Source of the DNA: VAZQ01 sp963756715
GTDB lineage: Bacteria; Pseudomonadota; Alphaproteobacteria; Rhizobiales; Xanthobacteraceae
Assembly: GCA_963756715.1 (NCBI GenBank)
Contig: CAVWOV010000035.1
Span: forward strand, 124,001-188,000
Reading direction: 5' to 3'
DNA length: 64,000 bases
Shown here: positions 42,947-51,202 of the stretch, in pieces
Position numbering within the stretch: position 1 is the first letter of the stretch
Layout: every line of letters begins with the position of its first letter
Translations under genes and position numbers: made by a program
Notes under the pieces: model-generated
The model's database searches: none
The model's input: the letters and a program-made list of their open reading frames with translations, nothing else
What the model was told of the DNA's origin: nothing

Positions 42947-43177
42947 ATTCCCTCGTTCGAGGAACGGAAAAAGGGAACAGGCGGTGCCCACGCCTTAAAA
43001 CAGCCGGGCAGCGGAGCGTTGGCTATCATAATGATTGGCTCGTCATGTCCGCGCTCGCGGACATCCACGTTTTAAATCACGAATCGAATCAAAGACGTGT
43101 ATTGCCGGGGCAACATGACGACGAGAGAGTATCGATCATTTCGAAGGTTGGTCTAAGATTGCGGGAGCATGTGGGCT

Positions 43178-43558
43178 TTACGGCATCTTCGCCTGCTCGT
43201 CGAACAGTTCGATCATGTTGCCGTCAGGATCGTAGACGTAGATCGTCAGCCCATAGAGCCCGTCGTGCAGGTCGCGGTCGAACTTCACGTTCGCCTGCTT
43301 GAGCCGCGCCGCGATCGCCGGCACGTCCTTGGCCTTGAAGGCGATGTGGTCGATCTGCGGCGACTTCTCGACGCCGCCGCTGGTGAGCGCGAGCCCCTGC
43401 AAAAATGGCACAAATGGCCGCCCGTCCGGCAGTGGCTTGGCGTTGCGGGGCTTGAAGCCAAGCAGGTCCATATAGAACTGCTTCGACCGGTCGATGTCGG
43501 CGACCTTCAGCAGCATGTGGGCGTATTCGCTGACGCCCGCGATCGTATCGGTGGTCAT
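43178..43558 (-). CDS. VOC family protein (glyoxalase/lactoylglutathione lyase-like)
   Basis: A 126-residue single VOC module: EYAHMLLKVADIDRSKQFYMDLLGFKP, QIDHIAFKAKDVPAIAARLK, and VYDPDGNMIELFDE with the terminal Glu ligand. His and Glu positions allow a metal site. The start at 43558 has AAAGGA upstream and lies 2 bp after the tautomerase stop codon, so translation is coupled. With 4-oxalocrotonate tautomerase and the dehydrogenase upstream it probably belongs to a ring-cleavage or 2-oxo acid pathway; the exact reaction is open. Confidence 0.82.
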   Translation of the reverse strand: MTTDTIAGVSEYAHMLLKVADIDRSKQFYMDLLGFKPRNAKPLPDGRPFVPFLQGLALTSGGVEKSPQIDHIAFKAKDVPAIAARLKQANVKFDRDLHDGLYGLTIYVYDPDGNMIELFDEQAKMP

Positions 43559-43560
43559 GC

Positions 43561-43752
43561 TCAGTCCTTTCTCTCGTCGCCCATCACGCCGGCGAGTGCC
43601 CAGTCCTCCTTGGGTACTTCCTGGATGATGACGTGCAGGTTGGTCGGCTGACAGCCGGCATGCTCGACCATCGCATTGGTGATGGCTTTGCAGAGCGCCC
43701 GCTTCTGCGCGGGCGAGCGCCCGGTCCACATCTGTACGGTCACGACGGGCAT
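43561..43752 (-). CDS. 4-oxalocrotonate tautomerase family protein
   Basis: A 63-residue small tautomerase. After Met removal Pro-1 is exposed (MPVVTVQMWTGRSPAQK), the catalytic base of the family. Arg residues at the 11-13 region and the conserved helix (KRALCKAITNAMVEHAG) are present, with HVIIQEVPKEDWALAG near the C-terminal end. 4-OT interconverts unsaturated 2-oxo acids in meta-cleavage pathways; relatives act as dehalogenases or hydratases. The gene is sandwiched between the DpaA-like dehydrogenase and a VOC gene in one operon. Confidence 0.9.
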   Translation of the reverse strand: MPVVTVQMWTGRSPAQKRALCKAITNAMVEHAGCQPTNLHVIIQEVPKEDWALAGVMGDERKD

Positions 43753-43765
43753 GTTCGGTTCTCCA

Positions 43766-44663
43766 TCAAGGATCGTCCTGCAGGATTTTCTCGATCCGCT
43801 CGCGAATGCCGCCCCATTGGCTGGCGCCGACCGTGACCGGCGCGCGGCTGCCGAGCCCGCGTCCCCAGATCGCCTTCAAGCCGAGGCGCTTGGCGGCCTC
43901 GAAATCCACGCCGCCCGGTGGCGCAGCGAGATCGACGATCAGCGCATGCTTCGGCAAGTTGTGCGAGCACATCCTCGCCGACAACGCGCGTCGGCACGGT
44001 CGAAAATACGAAATCAAGCTTAGGCGCGAGCGCAGGCAGTTCATCGAGGGTATGCGGCGTCGCGCCAGCGACATAGGCGGCTGAGCGCTGTTCGGGATTG
44101 CGCGCGGCCACATGGGTGTGCGCGCCGAGTGCCACGAGGTAACGTGCCAGCACCGCGCCAATGGTGCCTTGGCCGACGACCACCGCATTGGAGTTATGAA
44201 TGGTGATGGCGCTGTTCTCGATGACGATCTTGAGCAGGCCTTCGACGATCGCGGGGGTTCGCTGCAGCATCAGGCTGCGATCCCATTCGTATTCGTGCAG
44301 CTTGATCGACAGCGCGTCGCAGTGCGCCTTCAGGTTCTTGTCCGCCCAGCCGAGGATGATGTGCGCGTGCGGCGCCATGCCGGCGAGCATGGCGCGATCC
44401 GGGATGATCGGTGTCGTTGCGGCAGGCGCAAACAGCGCGCCATTTGCCGCGATTCCCGGAATCGGAAACAGCGCGAAGCGCGCCCCCTTAAGCACCGCGG
44501 CCGGATCGGCGAGATGCTGCACTCCGGGGATGTCGTGCTCGGGCCATGGGAAACCAAGCGCGCGCACCTCGGCGCCGGTCGCGCCCGCGCGGCGCGCGAT
44601 TTCCTGCTCGCGCTTGTCGCCGCCGAGCATACCGATCACGAGGTTCGGCCAATCGACCGCCAA
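43766..44663 (-). CDS. Dipicolinate synthase subunit A (DpaA/SpoVFA)-like dehydrogenase, frameshifted
   Basis: About 299 residues. The N-terminal domain (GMLGGDKREQEIARR, ARFALFPIPG) is followed by a Rossmann NAD(P) domain (NAVVVGQGTIGAVLARYLVALGAHTHVAAR, VFSTVPTRVVG). The frame breaks near 43965 (length 3n+1). In the next frame the domain finishes correctly (LIVDLAAPPGGVDFEAAKRLGLKAIWGRGLGSR) at 43766. This domain order is that of the spore enzyme's A subunit, but the organism is not a spore former. The first codon of the long frame is TTG 44663; an ATG at 44704 (MKLVGVTQR) would fit after one more indel. Presumed to reduce or oxidise a cyclic imine or 2-oxo acid; function unknown. Confidence 0.7.
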
Positions 44664-44750
44664 AGCCTTGACTCGCTGCGTTGTGTGACCCCGACCAGCT
44701 TCATTAAGCTGTTCCGGCCGGGGTCCGCAATGCCCTCTCGCGCGGGTCTG

Positions 44751-45764
44751 CTAAGGCAGTTTCAATTCGGCGCGCGGCGGTAAGTAGTCCGGACGGTAGA
44801 CCGCGGCGATGTCCGGCGCCGGGAGCTTGAAGGTCTTCGCCACCATGTCGATGGTGTGCTTCATTCGTGCGGGGTCGATGGCGCTCAGGCCTTCGCGCTT
44901 CACGTGGTCGGTGGCAATCGCATTCTTGATCACAAGCTCAAGACGCCCGCGCTCCACCTTCTCGTCGACCAGCGGTTCACGCTTCTTGATGGCGGCGATG
45001 GCCACGCCGGGATCGGCTATCGATGCCTTCAACGCCTCGGTAAAGCCCTTGAGCACCTTCTTGACGGTCTCCGGGTTCTTGGCGGCAAAATCGGGCGTGG
45101 TCAGGATGACATGGCCGTAGAGCGCGACGCCGTAATCGGCAAAGCGCATGATGTTGAGTTCATTCTCGGTGATGCCGAGGCGCCCAAGGCCCGCAAGATC
45201 GGTGATGAGCGCGGTGGTTGCGTCGGTCTGGCCCTGCACCAGCAGCGTTTCGCGCAATTGCGCGGTGACGTCGATCCACTTGATTGAAGCGAGATCGACG
45301 CCGTTGGCGGCCGCAAACAGTGGGAACATCACGCGGCTCGAGGCGCCCGGCGGCGAAGCGATGCGTTTGCCGTTAAGGTCGGTGGGCTTGGCGATCCCCG
45401 ATTTCTTCAGCGCCAGGATCAGCATGGGGGCGGCGTCGTAGACCTGGAAAACGCTGATGACCTTGGTGGCCTTCTGCTTGCCGTTGAACTGGATGAGCGC
45501 GCCGAGATCGGCGAACGCCATGTCGTAGGCGCCGCTCGCAACCTTGGTGATGGTGTCGGCCGAGCCATAGCCGCGGTCAACCTGTACGTTGACGCCCGCG
45601 CGCGCGAAATAGCCGCCGTCGGCGGCAAGCACGAACGGCGACTGCTGGCCCTGGATGGCGAAGTCGAGCGCGAATTTGACGGACGGCGTCTGCGCGATCC
45701 CGGGCGCGGGTAGCGCCGCCAGAAGAAGGGCAGCGAGGGCGGCCCGGACAAGCGATGGCGTCAT
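44751..45764 (-). CDS. NMT1/SsuA-like ABC transporter substrate-binding protein
   Basis: A 337-residue periplasmic protein. The ATG at 45764 is preceded by AAGGAG and starts a signal peptide (MTPSLVRAALAALLLAALPAPGIAQ). The mature start VKFALDFAIQGQQSPFVLAADGGYFARAGVNVQVDRGYGSADTI, shown only in part of its length here, has the NMT1/THI5-like fold used by nitrate, sulfonate, taurine, pyrimidine-precursor and phthalate transporters. No ATPase or permease lies beside it, so it is an orphan receptor like several others in the window. It ends 88 bp before the DpaA-like gene on the same strand. Confidence 0.88.
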   Translation of the reverse strand: MTPSLVRAALAALLLAALPAPGIAQTPSVKFALDFAIQGQQSPFVLAADGGYFARAGVNVQVDRGYGSADTITKVASGAYDMAFADLGALIQFNGKQKATKVISVFQVYDAAPMLILALKKSGIAKPTDLNGKRIASPPGASSRVMFPLFAAANGVDLASIKWIDVTAQLRETLLVQGQTDATTALITDLAGLGRLGITENELNIMRFADYGVALYGHVILTTPDFAAKNPETVKKVLKGFTEALKASIADPGVAIAAIKKREPLVDEKVERGRLELVIKNAIATDHVKREGLSAIDPARMKHTIDMVAKTFKLPAPDIAAVYRPDYLPPRAELKLP

Positions 45765-45874
45765 GGTTGTTCTCCTTGATCGAGCGATCATATCCCGGCA
45801 ATGAAGCAACCAGACGGGGCAGGACGGCGCATCTGGCATGTTGTACGCGAACGGTGCTCGCCGCCATGCAACTC

Positions 45875-46435
45875 TCATTCCGGTGCCGGCGGCAGCGGCG
45901 GGGCGACGCCATCCGGCAGCGGGATGTCGTGGCAGTTGAGCGTCATCGCGACCATGGTGTAGTAGCCGATCAAGGCGGTTAGTTCGACCACGCCGGTCGC
46001 CTGCCAACGTGTGAGCACGCGCCGGTAGGTCTCCTCGCTGACCGTTTTGCGCCGGTTGAGTTCCTCCGCATAGTCGAAGACGGCCAGGCCGTCCTCGTCG
46101 AGCCCGGCCGGTCGGCGGCCGGCATGAACATCGTCGATCACCGCCTGCGGCAGGCCGGCTTTCAGCGCCATCTGTGCATGGATGTACCACTCCAACTGGG
46201 CGTGGCAGTGCCGCCCGGTCACCAGGATCGCCAACTCCTTGAGATGCGGCGGCAGCGACGTCCGGTAGCGCAGCAATTCGCCAAGCTGCTGCCACTTGTC
46301 GGCGAGTTCGGCGCGATGCAGCACCGCACGCAGCGGCCCGCGCAATTCGCCGCGCGGACCGGACACCACGGCGTCATGCACGCGTTGCTGCTCGGGCGTC
46401 ATCGTGTCAGTGGGAAAAAGCGGAATGCGTGACAA
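45875..46435 (-). CDS. Carboxymuconolactone decarboxylase (CMD/AhpD) family protein
   Basis: The 186-residue all-helical protein contains LPPHLKELAILVTGRHCHAQLEWYIHAQMALKAGLP, the CMD core with a cysteine and two histidines, but without the CxxC pair of AhpD peroxidases. The start is a TTG at 46435 supported by GGAG seven bases upstream. True CMD acts in protocatechuate catabolism, but this larger variant is often found in other aromatic clusters with unknown reaction. Same strand as the flanking CoA transferase (26 bp) and binding-protein genes. Confidence 0.85.
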   Translation of the reverse strand: MSRIPLFPTDTMTPEQQRVHDAVVSGPRGELRGPLRAVLHRAELADKWQQLGELLRYRTSLPPHLKELAILVTGRHCHAQLEWYIHAQMALKAGLPQAVIDDVHAGRRPAGLDEDGLAVFDYAEELNRRKTVSEETYRRVLTRWQATGVVELTALIGYYTMVAMTLNCHDIPLPDGVAPPLPPAPE

Positions 46436-46461
46436 GGGTTTCTCCAGATTGGATCAGGCGG

Positions 46462-47650
46462 TTATGATTGTGCCCACCCTAGTTCGCGCAGGATCTCCTC
46501 GGTGTGCTCGCCGAGGAGCGGCGGCGCGCGGTCGTGCGACAGCGGCGCGTGCTTGAAGCGCATCGGTGAGGCAACCTGCGGTACTGAGCCCGCGACCGGG
46601 TGTGGAATGTCGATTCGCATGGCGCGATGCTGGACCTGCGGATCGGCGAGCGCCTCCGGGACCGTGTTGATCGGGCCGCATGGCACGCCGGCACGCGCGC
46701 AGCGTTCGACCCAATGGTCGCGATCTCGGCTGGCGAGTGCCTCCAGCAAAATCGGGGTCAGCGTGGCGCTGTTGCGCACGCGTCCGGCGTTGGTGCGAAA
46801 GCTTTCGTCCTTGGCGAGGTCCGGCCGTTCGATCACGTCGCAGAAGCGAGCGAACTGATCGTCGTTGCCGACCGCGAGCACGAGATAGCCGTCGCGGGCC
46901 TTGAACACATCCTGCGGCTGGATATTGGGGTGTGCATTGCCGCTACGTCGCGGCGGCTTGCCGGATACCAGATAGTTCATCGCCTGGTTGGCGAGAAACG
47001 ACACGCCGACGTCCAGCATGCCGATGTCGATGTATTCACCTTGTCCGCATTCGTCGCGGCGGGCGAGTGCGGCGAGCACCGCGATGGCCGCGTACATGCC
47101 GGTCATGATGTCGACGATCGGCACGCCCACTTTCTGCGGCCCGCCGCCCGGCTTGCCGTCGGCTTCGCCGGTGACGCTCATCAAGCCGCACATGCCCTGG
47201 ATCATGAAGTCGTAGGCCGCCTGCTCGCGGCGCGGGCCGTCCTGGCCGAAGCCGGTGATCGAGCAGTAGATCAGCTTCGGATTGACCGCGCTCAGCCCCG
47301 CATAGTCGAGGCCGTACTTTGTCAGTGCGCCGGCCTTGAAGTTCTCCAGCACGATGTCGGACTTCGCGGCAAGCGCGCGTACAACGTTCTGGGCCTGCGC
47401 ATCGGTGAGATCGAGCGCGATCGAGCGTTTGCCGCGGTTCACGGCGAGATAGTAGCCGGCCTCGCGGGTGTCGACGGCCGTCCTTGTCCTTGAGGAAAGG
47501 CGGCCCCCAGCCGCGGGTATCGTCGCCGGCGCCGGCACGCTCAACCTTCACCACGTCGGCGCCGAGGTCGGCGAGGATTTGTCCCGCCCACGGGCCCGCC
47601 AGGATACGGCTCAAATCGAGGACGCGGATGTGTGACAACGGCCCTGGCAT
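46462..47650 (-). CDS. CaiB/BaiF family CoA transferase, one frameshift
   Basis: A family III CoA transferase of about 396 residues. N terminus: MPGPLSHIRVLDLSRILAGPWAGQILADLGADVVKVE. After a break near 47480 (within LKDKDG/DTREAGYY; length 3n+1) it continues with NRGKRSIALDL, IVLENFKAGALTKYGLDY, ITGFGQDGPR and DIGMLD, where the family's catalytic Asp lies. Such enzymes move CoA between carboxylic acids without ATP. I start at the ATG at 47650; seven extra upstream codons are open. A palindromic repeat (47676-47760) lies directly upstream. Partner hydratase, ligase and lyase genes occur further right. Confidence 0.88.
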
Positions 47651-47675
47651 GGTCAGCGCCCCGGCCGCCACTTTT

Positions 47676-47760
47676 CCAGTCGTCCCGGCGTGAGCGGGGG
47701 GCTGGATCGAGAATGCAGGAAGGACTGGATTCCCGCTTGTCGCGGGAATGACCGGAGAGG
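47676..47760. repeat. Palindromic intergenic repeat, family copy 1
   Basis: About 85 bp. The inner hairpin attcccgc (47729-47736) pairs with gcgggaat (47742-47749). The outer part contains cgtcccggcgtgagcggg on one side and ccgcgggaatgaccggagag-type sequence on the other. The elements at 60921-61001 and 61985-62077 share the arm sequence (ctctccgttcgt/ccccgcg and its complement). It lies between the GST gene and the CoA-transferase start. Confidence 0.65.
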
Positions 47761-47787
47761 GCGGAACATGTGCGGAGAAAAGAAGAA

Positions 47788-48401
47788 CTAGCTGTCATCG
47801 ACCGGCTCCGTGGCGCGCACCGAAGGCCGCGCGCGGAAGTCTTCGTGCCAGCGCGCGATGCGCGGGTGCGGCGTGCGCCAGTCCTCGTCGGCGTAGCGAA
47901 AATCCAGATAGGAGAGGGCGGTGCCGATCGCGACGTGGCCAATGTTGAACGGGCGTAGCGGCGAGATCGCCGGCTTCCTCGTTCGAGCGCCTTGAGCACG
48001 CCGTGCTTCTTGGTGGTGTAGGCCGCAAGATGCGCCTCGGACGGCTGCGCGCGCTCGCGCTCGTTGCGCAGCAGCAGCAGGAAATCGAGACAGCCGTCGC
48101 CCAGCGCCTGCCGGCGCAGCGCCACCATGCGGACCTTGGTATCGGCTGGGAAAAACGTGTAGCCGCCGTGCAGGCCATCGAGATATTCGCAGACGACACG
48201 TGAATCGTAGAGCACAGTCCCGTCGTCCAGTAAGAGGGTGGGGATTTTCGACAGCGGATTGTCGTCCATCAGCACAGCGTGCGGCTTGGTGGTCGCCGCC
48301 ACGGTGCGTATACAGGTGATGCGGTCGACCAGCCCCAGTTCATGCGCGACAATCATCACCTTGCGGACGAAGGGCGAACGGGGTGACCAGTGCAGCTTCA
48401 T
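47788..48401 (-). CDS. Glutathione S-transferase family protein, one frameshift
   Basis: About 204 residues. The thioredoxin-like N-domain reads MKLHWSPRSPFVRKVMIVAHELGL with the active-site Ser region, KIPTLLLDDGTVLYDSRVVCEYLD (cis-Pro and Glu/Asp-Ser glutathione-binding motif). The helical C-domain continues to KALER; after a break near 47965 it resumes with ISPLRPFNIGHVAIGTALSYLDFRY and ends ATEPVDDS at 47788. The length is 3n+2, one missing base. Members conjugate or isomerise electrophiles; some act as maleylpyruvate/maleylacetoacetate isomerases, but this one lacks specific motifs for that. Divergent from the flavin reductase gene. Confidence 0.85.
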
Positions 48402-48522
48402 GACGGGTCTCGCGGGCAGGGGCCCGCGGTTGGCGTAGCGGGTACCTTCGGGCTACCATCCCGGTCTGTTGCTGTCGAGCATGCTGGCAGATGCGCAGGC
48501 GTCGAATATCAAGGGTGAATAA

Positions 48523-49128
48523 ATGGACTACGATCCTCGCACCGAGCCGCACGGGCTCAAGCATGATCCGGGAACCTGCCTCGTGGTCCCACGCCCGATC
48601 GGCTGGATCACCACCATCAGCCCGGCGGGCGTGGTCAATCTCGCACCCTACAGTTTCTTCAACTTGGTCTCGACCAGGCCGCCATTCGTGCTGTTCTCGT
48701 CGAGCGGCCGCAAGCATTCGCAGCGCAACGCCGAGCTTTCGGGCGAGTTCGTATTCAATCTCGCGACTTGGGATTTGCGCACCGAGATGAACATCACTGG
48801 CAGCGATCATCGCGAGGACGTCAGCGAGGCCGATCTCGCCGGCCTCGAAATGGTGCCGTCGAAGACGGTGAAGCCGCCGCGGGTCAAGCGCTCCCCGATC
48901 ACGCTCGAATGTCTTTACAACAAGACGGTGGAACTCGTGTCGGCGGACGGCAGGAAGAATTCCAGTTCGCTGGTGATCGGCGAAGTGGTGCGCGTGCATA
49001 TAGACGACAGCGTGATTGTCGAGGGGATGATCGACATGACGCGCATCCGGCCGATCTCCCGCCTCGGCTATATGGATTTCGCCGCAGTCGACCAGACCTT
49101 CGAGATGCGCCGCGTCCCGGCGCAGTGA
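48523..49128 (+). CDS. Flavin reductase (DIM6/NTAB) domain protein
   Basis: The 201-residue split-barrel flavoprotein has the N-terminal RPIGWITTISPAGVVNLAPYSFFNLVSTRPPFVLFSSSGR (FMN-binding strand and loop; only a description of its position, residues 24-63) and NAELSGEFVFNLA. Such proteins supply reduced FMN to two-component monooxygenases or act on their own as flavin-dependent oxidoreductases. Enoyl-CoA hydratase follows 12 bp downstream and is likely co-transcribed. The long form (about 200 residues) is often seen in aromatic and CoA-ester clusters. Confidence 0.85.
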   Translation: MDYDPRTEPHGLKHDPGTCLVVPRPIGWITTISPAGVVNLAPYSFFNLVSTRPPFVLFSSSGRKHSQRNAELSGEFVFNLATWDLRTEMNITGSDHREDVSEADLAGLEMVPSKTVKPPRVKRSPITLECLYNKTVELVSADGRKNSSSLVIGEVVRVHIDDSVIVEGMIDMTRIRPISRLGYMDFAAVDQTFEMRRVPAQ

Positions 49129-49140
49129 AAGTCAGACATC

Positions 49141-49915
49141 ATGGACCTCGAACAGTTCCGCCTCGATGTCGCCGACGGCATCGCCACCGTCACCTTCGAC
49201 CGTCCGCCGGTGAATGCGCAGAACCGGCGCACCCGCGAAGAGCTGATCCGGGTCTTCGACGCCATCAGCGACCGTGATGACGTGCGCGTCGCGATCCTGA
49301 CCGGCGTGGGAAAGATGTTCTCAGCGGGGGCTGACCTTAAGGAGCGCGTCGATATGGTGCATGAGCCGGGCGACTATGTCCGGCACAATCGACTGGTGCG
49401 CGAATTCTTCTATGCGGTGACGGATTGTTCCAAGCCCGTGATCGCCGCTGTGAACGGACCGGCGCTCGGCGCGGGCTTCGTGCTGATGCTCGCCTGCGAC
49501 ATCATGCTGGCTTGCGACGACGCGTATTTCTCCATGCCGGAAATCAACGTGGGCCTGGCAGGCGGGGCGCGCTTCCTGATGGAGCAGGTCGGACGCTCGA
49601 AGACGCGCTCGATCTATTTCACCGGCCGCCGTGTCTCCGGCCGCCGAACTCTATCGGCTCGGCGTGATCGAAGCTTGTCCGCCACGCGAGCAACTCATGG
49701 AGGCCGCGCTCGATATCGCGCGCGAAATCGCGTCGAAAAGTCCGCTCGCTATCGGCAAGATCAAACGCACGCTCAACGCCATCGAAGAAATGCCGGTGCG
49801 CGATGCCTACCGCTTCGAGCAGTCGGTGACGGTCGAACTCTCGCACACCGAGGATGCGCGCGAAGCGCAGCGCGCCTTCGTGGAAAAGAGGAAGCCGGTG
49901 TTCAAGGGGCGGTGA
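49141..49915 (+). CDS. Enoyl-CoA hydratase/isomerase family protein, one frameshift
   Basis: Crotonase-fold protein of about 258 residues: IATVTFDRPPVNAQN, the oxyanion-hole segment FSAGADLKERVD, and the second one AVNGPALGAGFVLMLACDIMLA. The frame breaks near 49635; the C-terminal half (AAELYRLGVIEACPPREQLMEAALDIAREIASKSPLAIG) is in the next frame and stops at 49915. The length is 3n+1. The catalytic Glu positions are not both obvious (SMPEINVGLAGG supplies one). It hydrates or isomerises an unsaturated acyl-CoA in the surrounding CoA pathway. Confidence 0.88.
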
Positions 49916-50016
49916 GAGCGTTGGACGCTTGCGCCGTGACGGTCATCACAGCAGGATCTCGACGGATCGGGCACGGTGGGCGTAAAGCAAACGCCAACCG
50001 AGCAAGGAGACCTGTC

Positions 50017-50133
50017 GTGCCGATCATGCTGTTCATCTATCCCATCGCCATCTGGCAGGCGCTCTTTCTGCCGGCAGCCCCCGCGCCCGTCGTGGCCAAA
50101 CCGCGCAAGCCGGACTTCCGGCCGGTCGATTAG
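50017..50133 (+). CDS. Small hydrophobic protein, 38 residues
   Basis: GTG at 50017 with a clean AAGGAG (50004-50009) seven bases upstream. The peptide begins MPIMLFIYPIAIWQALFLP, a single membrane-spanning or membrane-associated helix, followed by a Pro/Lys/Arg-rich cytoplasmic-type tail (KPRKPDFRPVD). A rho-independent terminator follows 20 bp after the stop codon, which supports an independent transcription unit. No family is recognised. Confidence 0.55.
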   Translation: MPIMLFIYPIAIWQALFLPAAPAPVVAKPRKPDFRPVD

Positions 50134-50152
50134 CGTCGCGGCGCATGAAACG

Positions 50153-50186
50153 AACCCCGGCCGCGCCATGCCGGGTTGCTTTTCGT
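50153..50186 (+). terminator. Rho-independent terminator after the small hydrophobic gene
   Basis: aaccccggc pairs with gccgggtt (one bulged C) around cgcgccat, followed by gcttttcgttt. It is placed 20 bp after the 50133 stop codon and 55 bp before the next gene. Confidence 0.65.
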
Positions 50187-50240
50187 TTGCTGATCCACTG
50201 GCGGTCGTCTACTAGGCTCGTAGTACCGGGAGCCTTGCGC

Positions 50241-51197
50241 ATGACCGTCATCCGCTTTGCCGTTGCTGTCTTCACGCTCATTGCCACACCGGCGCTGGCG
50301 CAGGAGTGGCCATCGGGCACTGTCAGGATCGTCGTGCCCTATGCGGCGGGCGGCCCGGTCGATGTGCCGGCACGCCTCCTGATCGACCGGCTTACGGCGC
50401 AGACCAAGGGCGTGTTCATTTTGGAGAACCGGCCCGGCGCCGGCGGCTCGATCGGCCTGCAGTCCGTCATGCAGGCGCCGCCCGACGGCAGCACGTTCCT
50501 GTTCACCACCTCGTCGGTCGGGATGGTGCCGACGATTTACCCCAAGCTCAAATTTGACCCGCTACGCGACCTGACGCTCATCTCCATGGTGACTGAACTG
50601 CCGATCACGCTGGCGGTGCGCGCCAATCATCCGGTGCGCGATCTGGCCGACCTGATCGCCAAGGCCAAGGCGGCGCCCGGCAAGTACACCTTCGGTTCGG
50701 GCGGCGTCGGTACCGGCAATCATCTGGCGGGCGAGTTGTTGAAGCGGATGGCCGGCATCGACCTGTTGCACGTGCCGTTCCGCGGCATCGCGCCGGCGAT
50801 GACCTCGCTCTATGCGGGCGATATCGACATGGTATTTGCCAGCACGGTCGAAACCATACCGCACGCGCGCCAGGGCCGCATCCGCGTGCTGGGCGTGGGT
50901 ACGCCGCAACGGGTGCCCGAATTGCCGGATTCGCCAGCCATTGCCGAACTCGTGCCGGACTACCGCATGACCAACTGGTACGGGCTGTTCGGTCCGCGCG
51001 GCCTGCCGCCCGGCATTGTCGCCCGCCTCCAGGCCGAACTGCCGAAAGTACGCGAGGATCCCATCATCAAGCAGAAGACTGCGGTCATCGGGATCACCAT
51101 GATGCTGACCACGCCGGAGGTGCTGCGCGCGCGGCTTGAGGCCGAAGTGCCGCGCTGGAAGCAGCTCATTCCGGCGATCGGCCTCAAGGTGAATTAG
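50241..51197 (+). CDS. Bug/TctC-family substrate-binding protein
   Basis: A 318-residue periplasmic receptor. The ATG at 50241 opens a signal peptide (MTVIRFAVAVFTLIATPALA); the open extension to 50145 overlaps the terminator and is not used. Mature features: WPSGTVRIVVPYAAGGPVDVPARLL, LENRPGAGGSIGLQ, MQAPPDGSTFLFTT, GSGGVGTGNHLAGELLKRM, and the ending WKQLIPAIGLKVN. The gene is convergent with the succinyl-CoA-synthetase alpha-like gene, with a 5-bp gap. No Tct membrane subunits are nearby. Confidence 0.92.
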   Translation: MTVIRFAVAVFTLIATPALAQEWPSGTVRIVVPYAAGGPVDVPARLLIDRLTAQTKGVFILENRPGAGGSIGLQSVMQAPPDGSTFLFTTSSVGMVPTIYPKLKFDPLRDLTLISMVTELPITLAVRANHPVRDLADLIAKAKAAPGKYTFGSGGVGTGNHLAGELLKRMAGIDLLHVPFRGIAPAMTSLYAGDIDMVFASTVETIPHARQGRIRVLGVGTPQRVPELPDSPAIAELVPDYRMTNWYGLFGPRGLPPGIVARLQAELPKVREDPIIKQKTAVIGITMMLTTPEVLRARLEAEVPRWKQLIPAIGLKVN

Positions 51198-51202
51198 CGG
51201 CC

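Larger units (their letters stand above)
42637..43177. other. 541-bp intergenic region without a protein gene
   Basis: It separates the plus-strand ThDP operon from the minus-strand VOC/tautomerase operon. It contains the promoter-operator element and cloverleaf listed separately. Open frames across the cloverleaf are low-complexity Arg/Pro/Ala translations on both strands and are not called. Confidence 0.6.

Noticed and set aside
42761..43068. Minus-strand frames with Pro/Arg/Leu-rich translations across the cloverleaf element
   Set aside because: They are translations of a structured palindromic sequence; no start signal and no recognisable domain.
43766..44663. Spore formation suggested by the DpaA-like gene
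   Set aside because: No other sporulation genes are present and the lineage does not sporulate; only the fold is shared.
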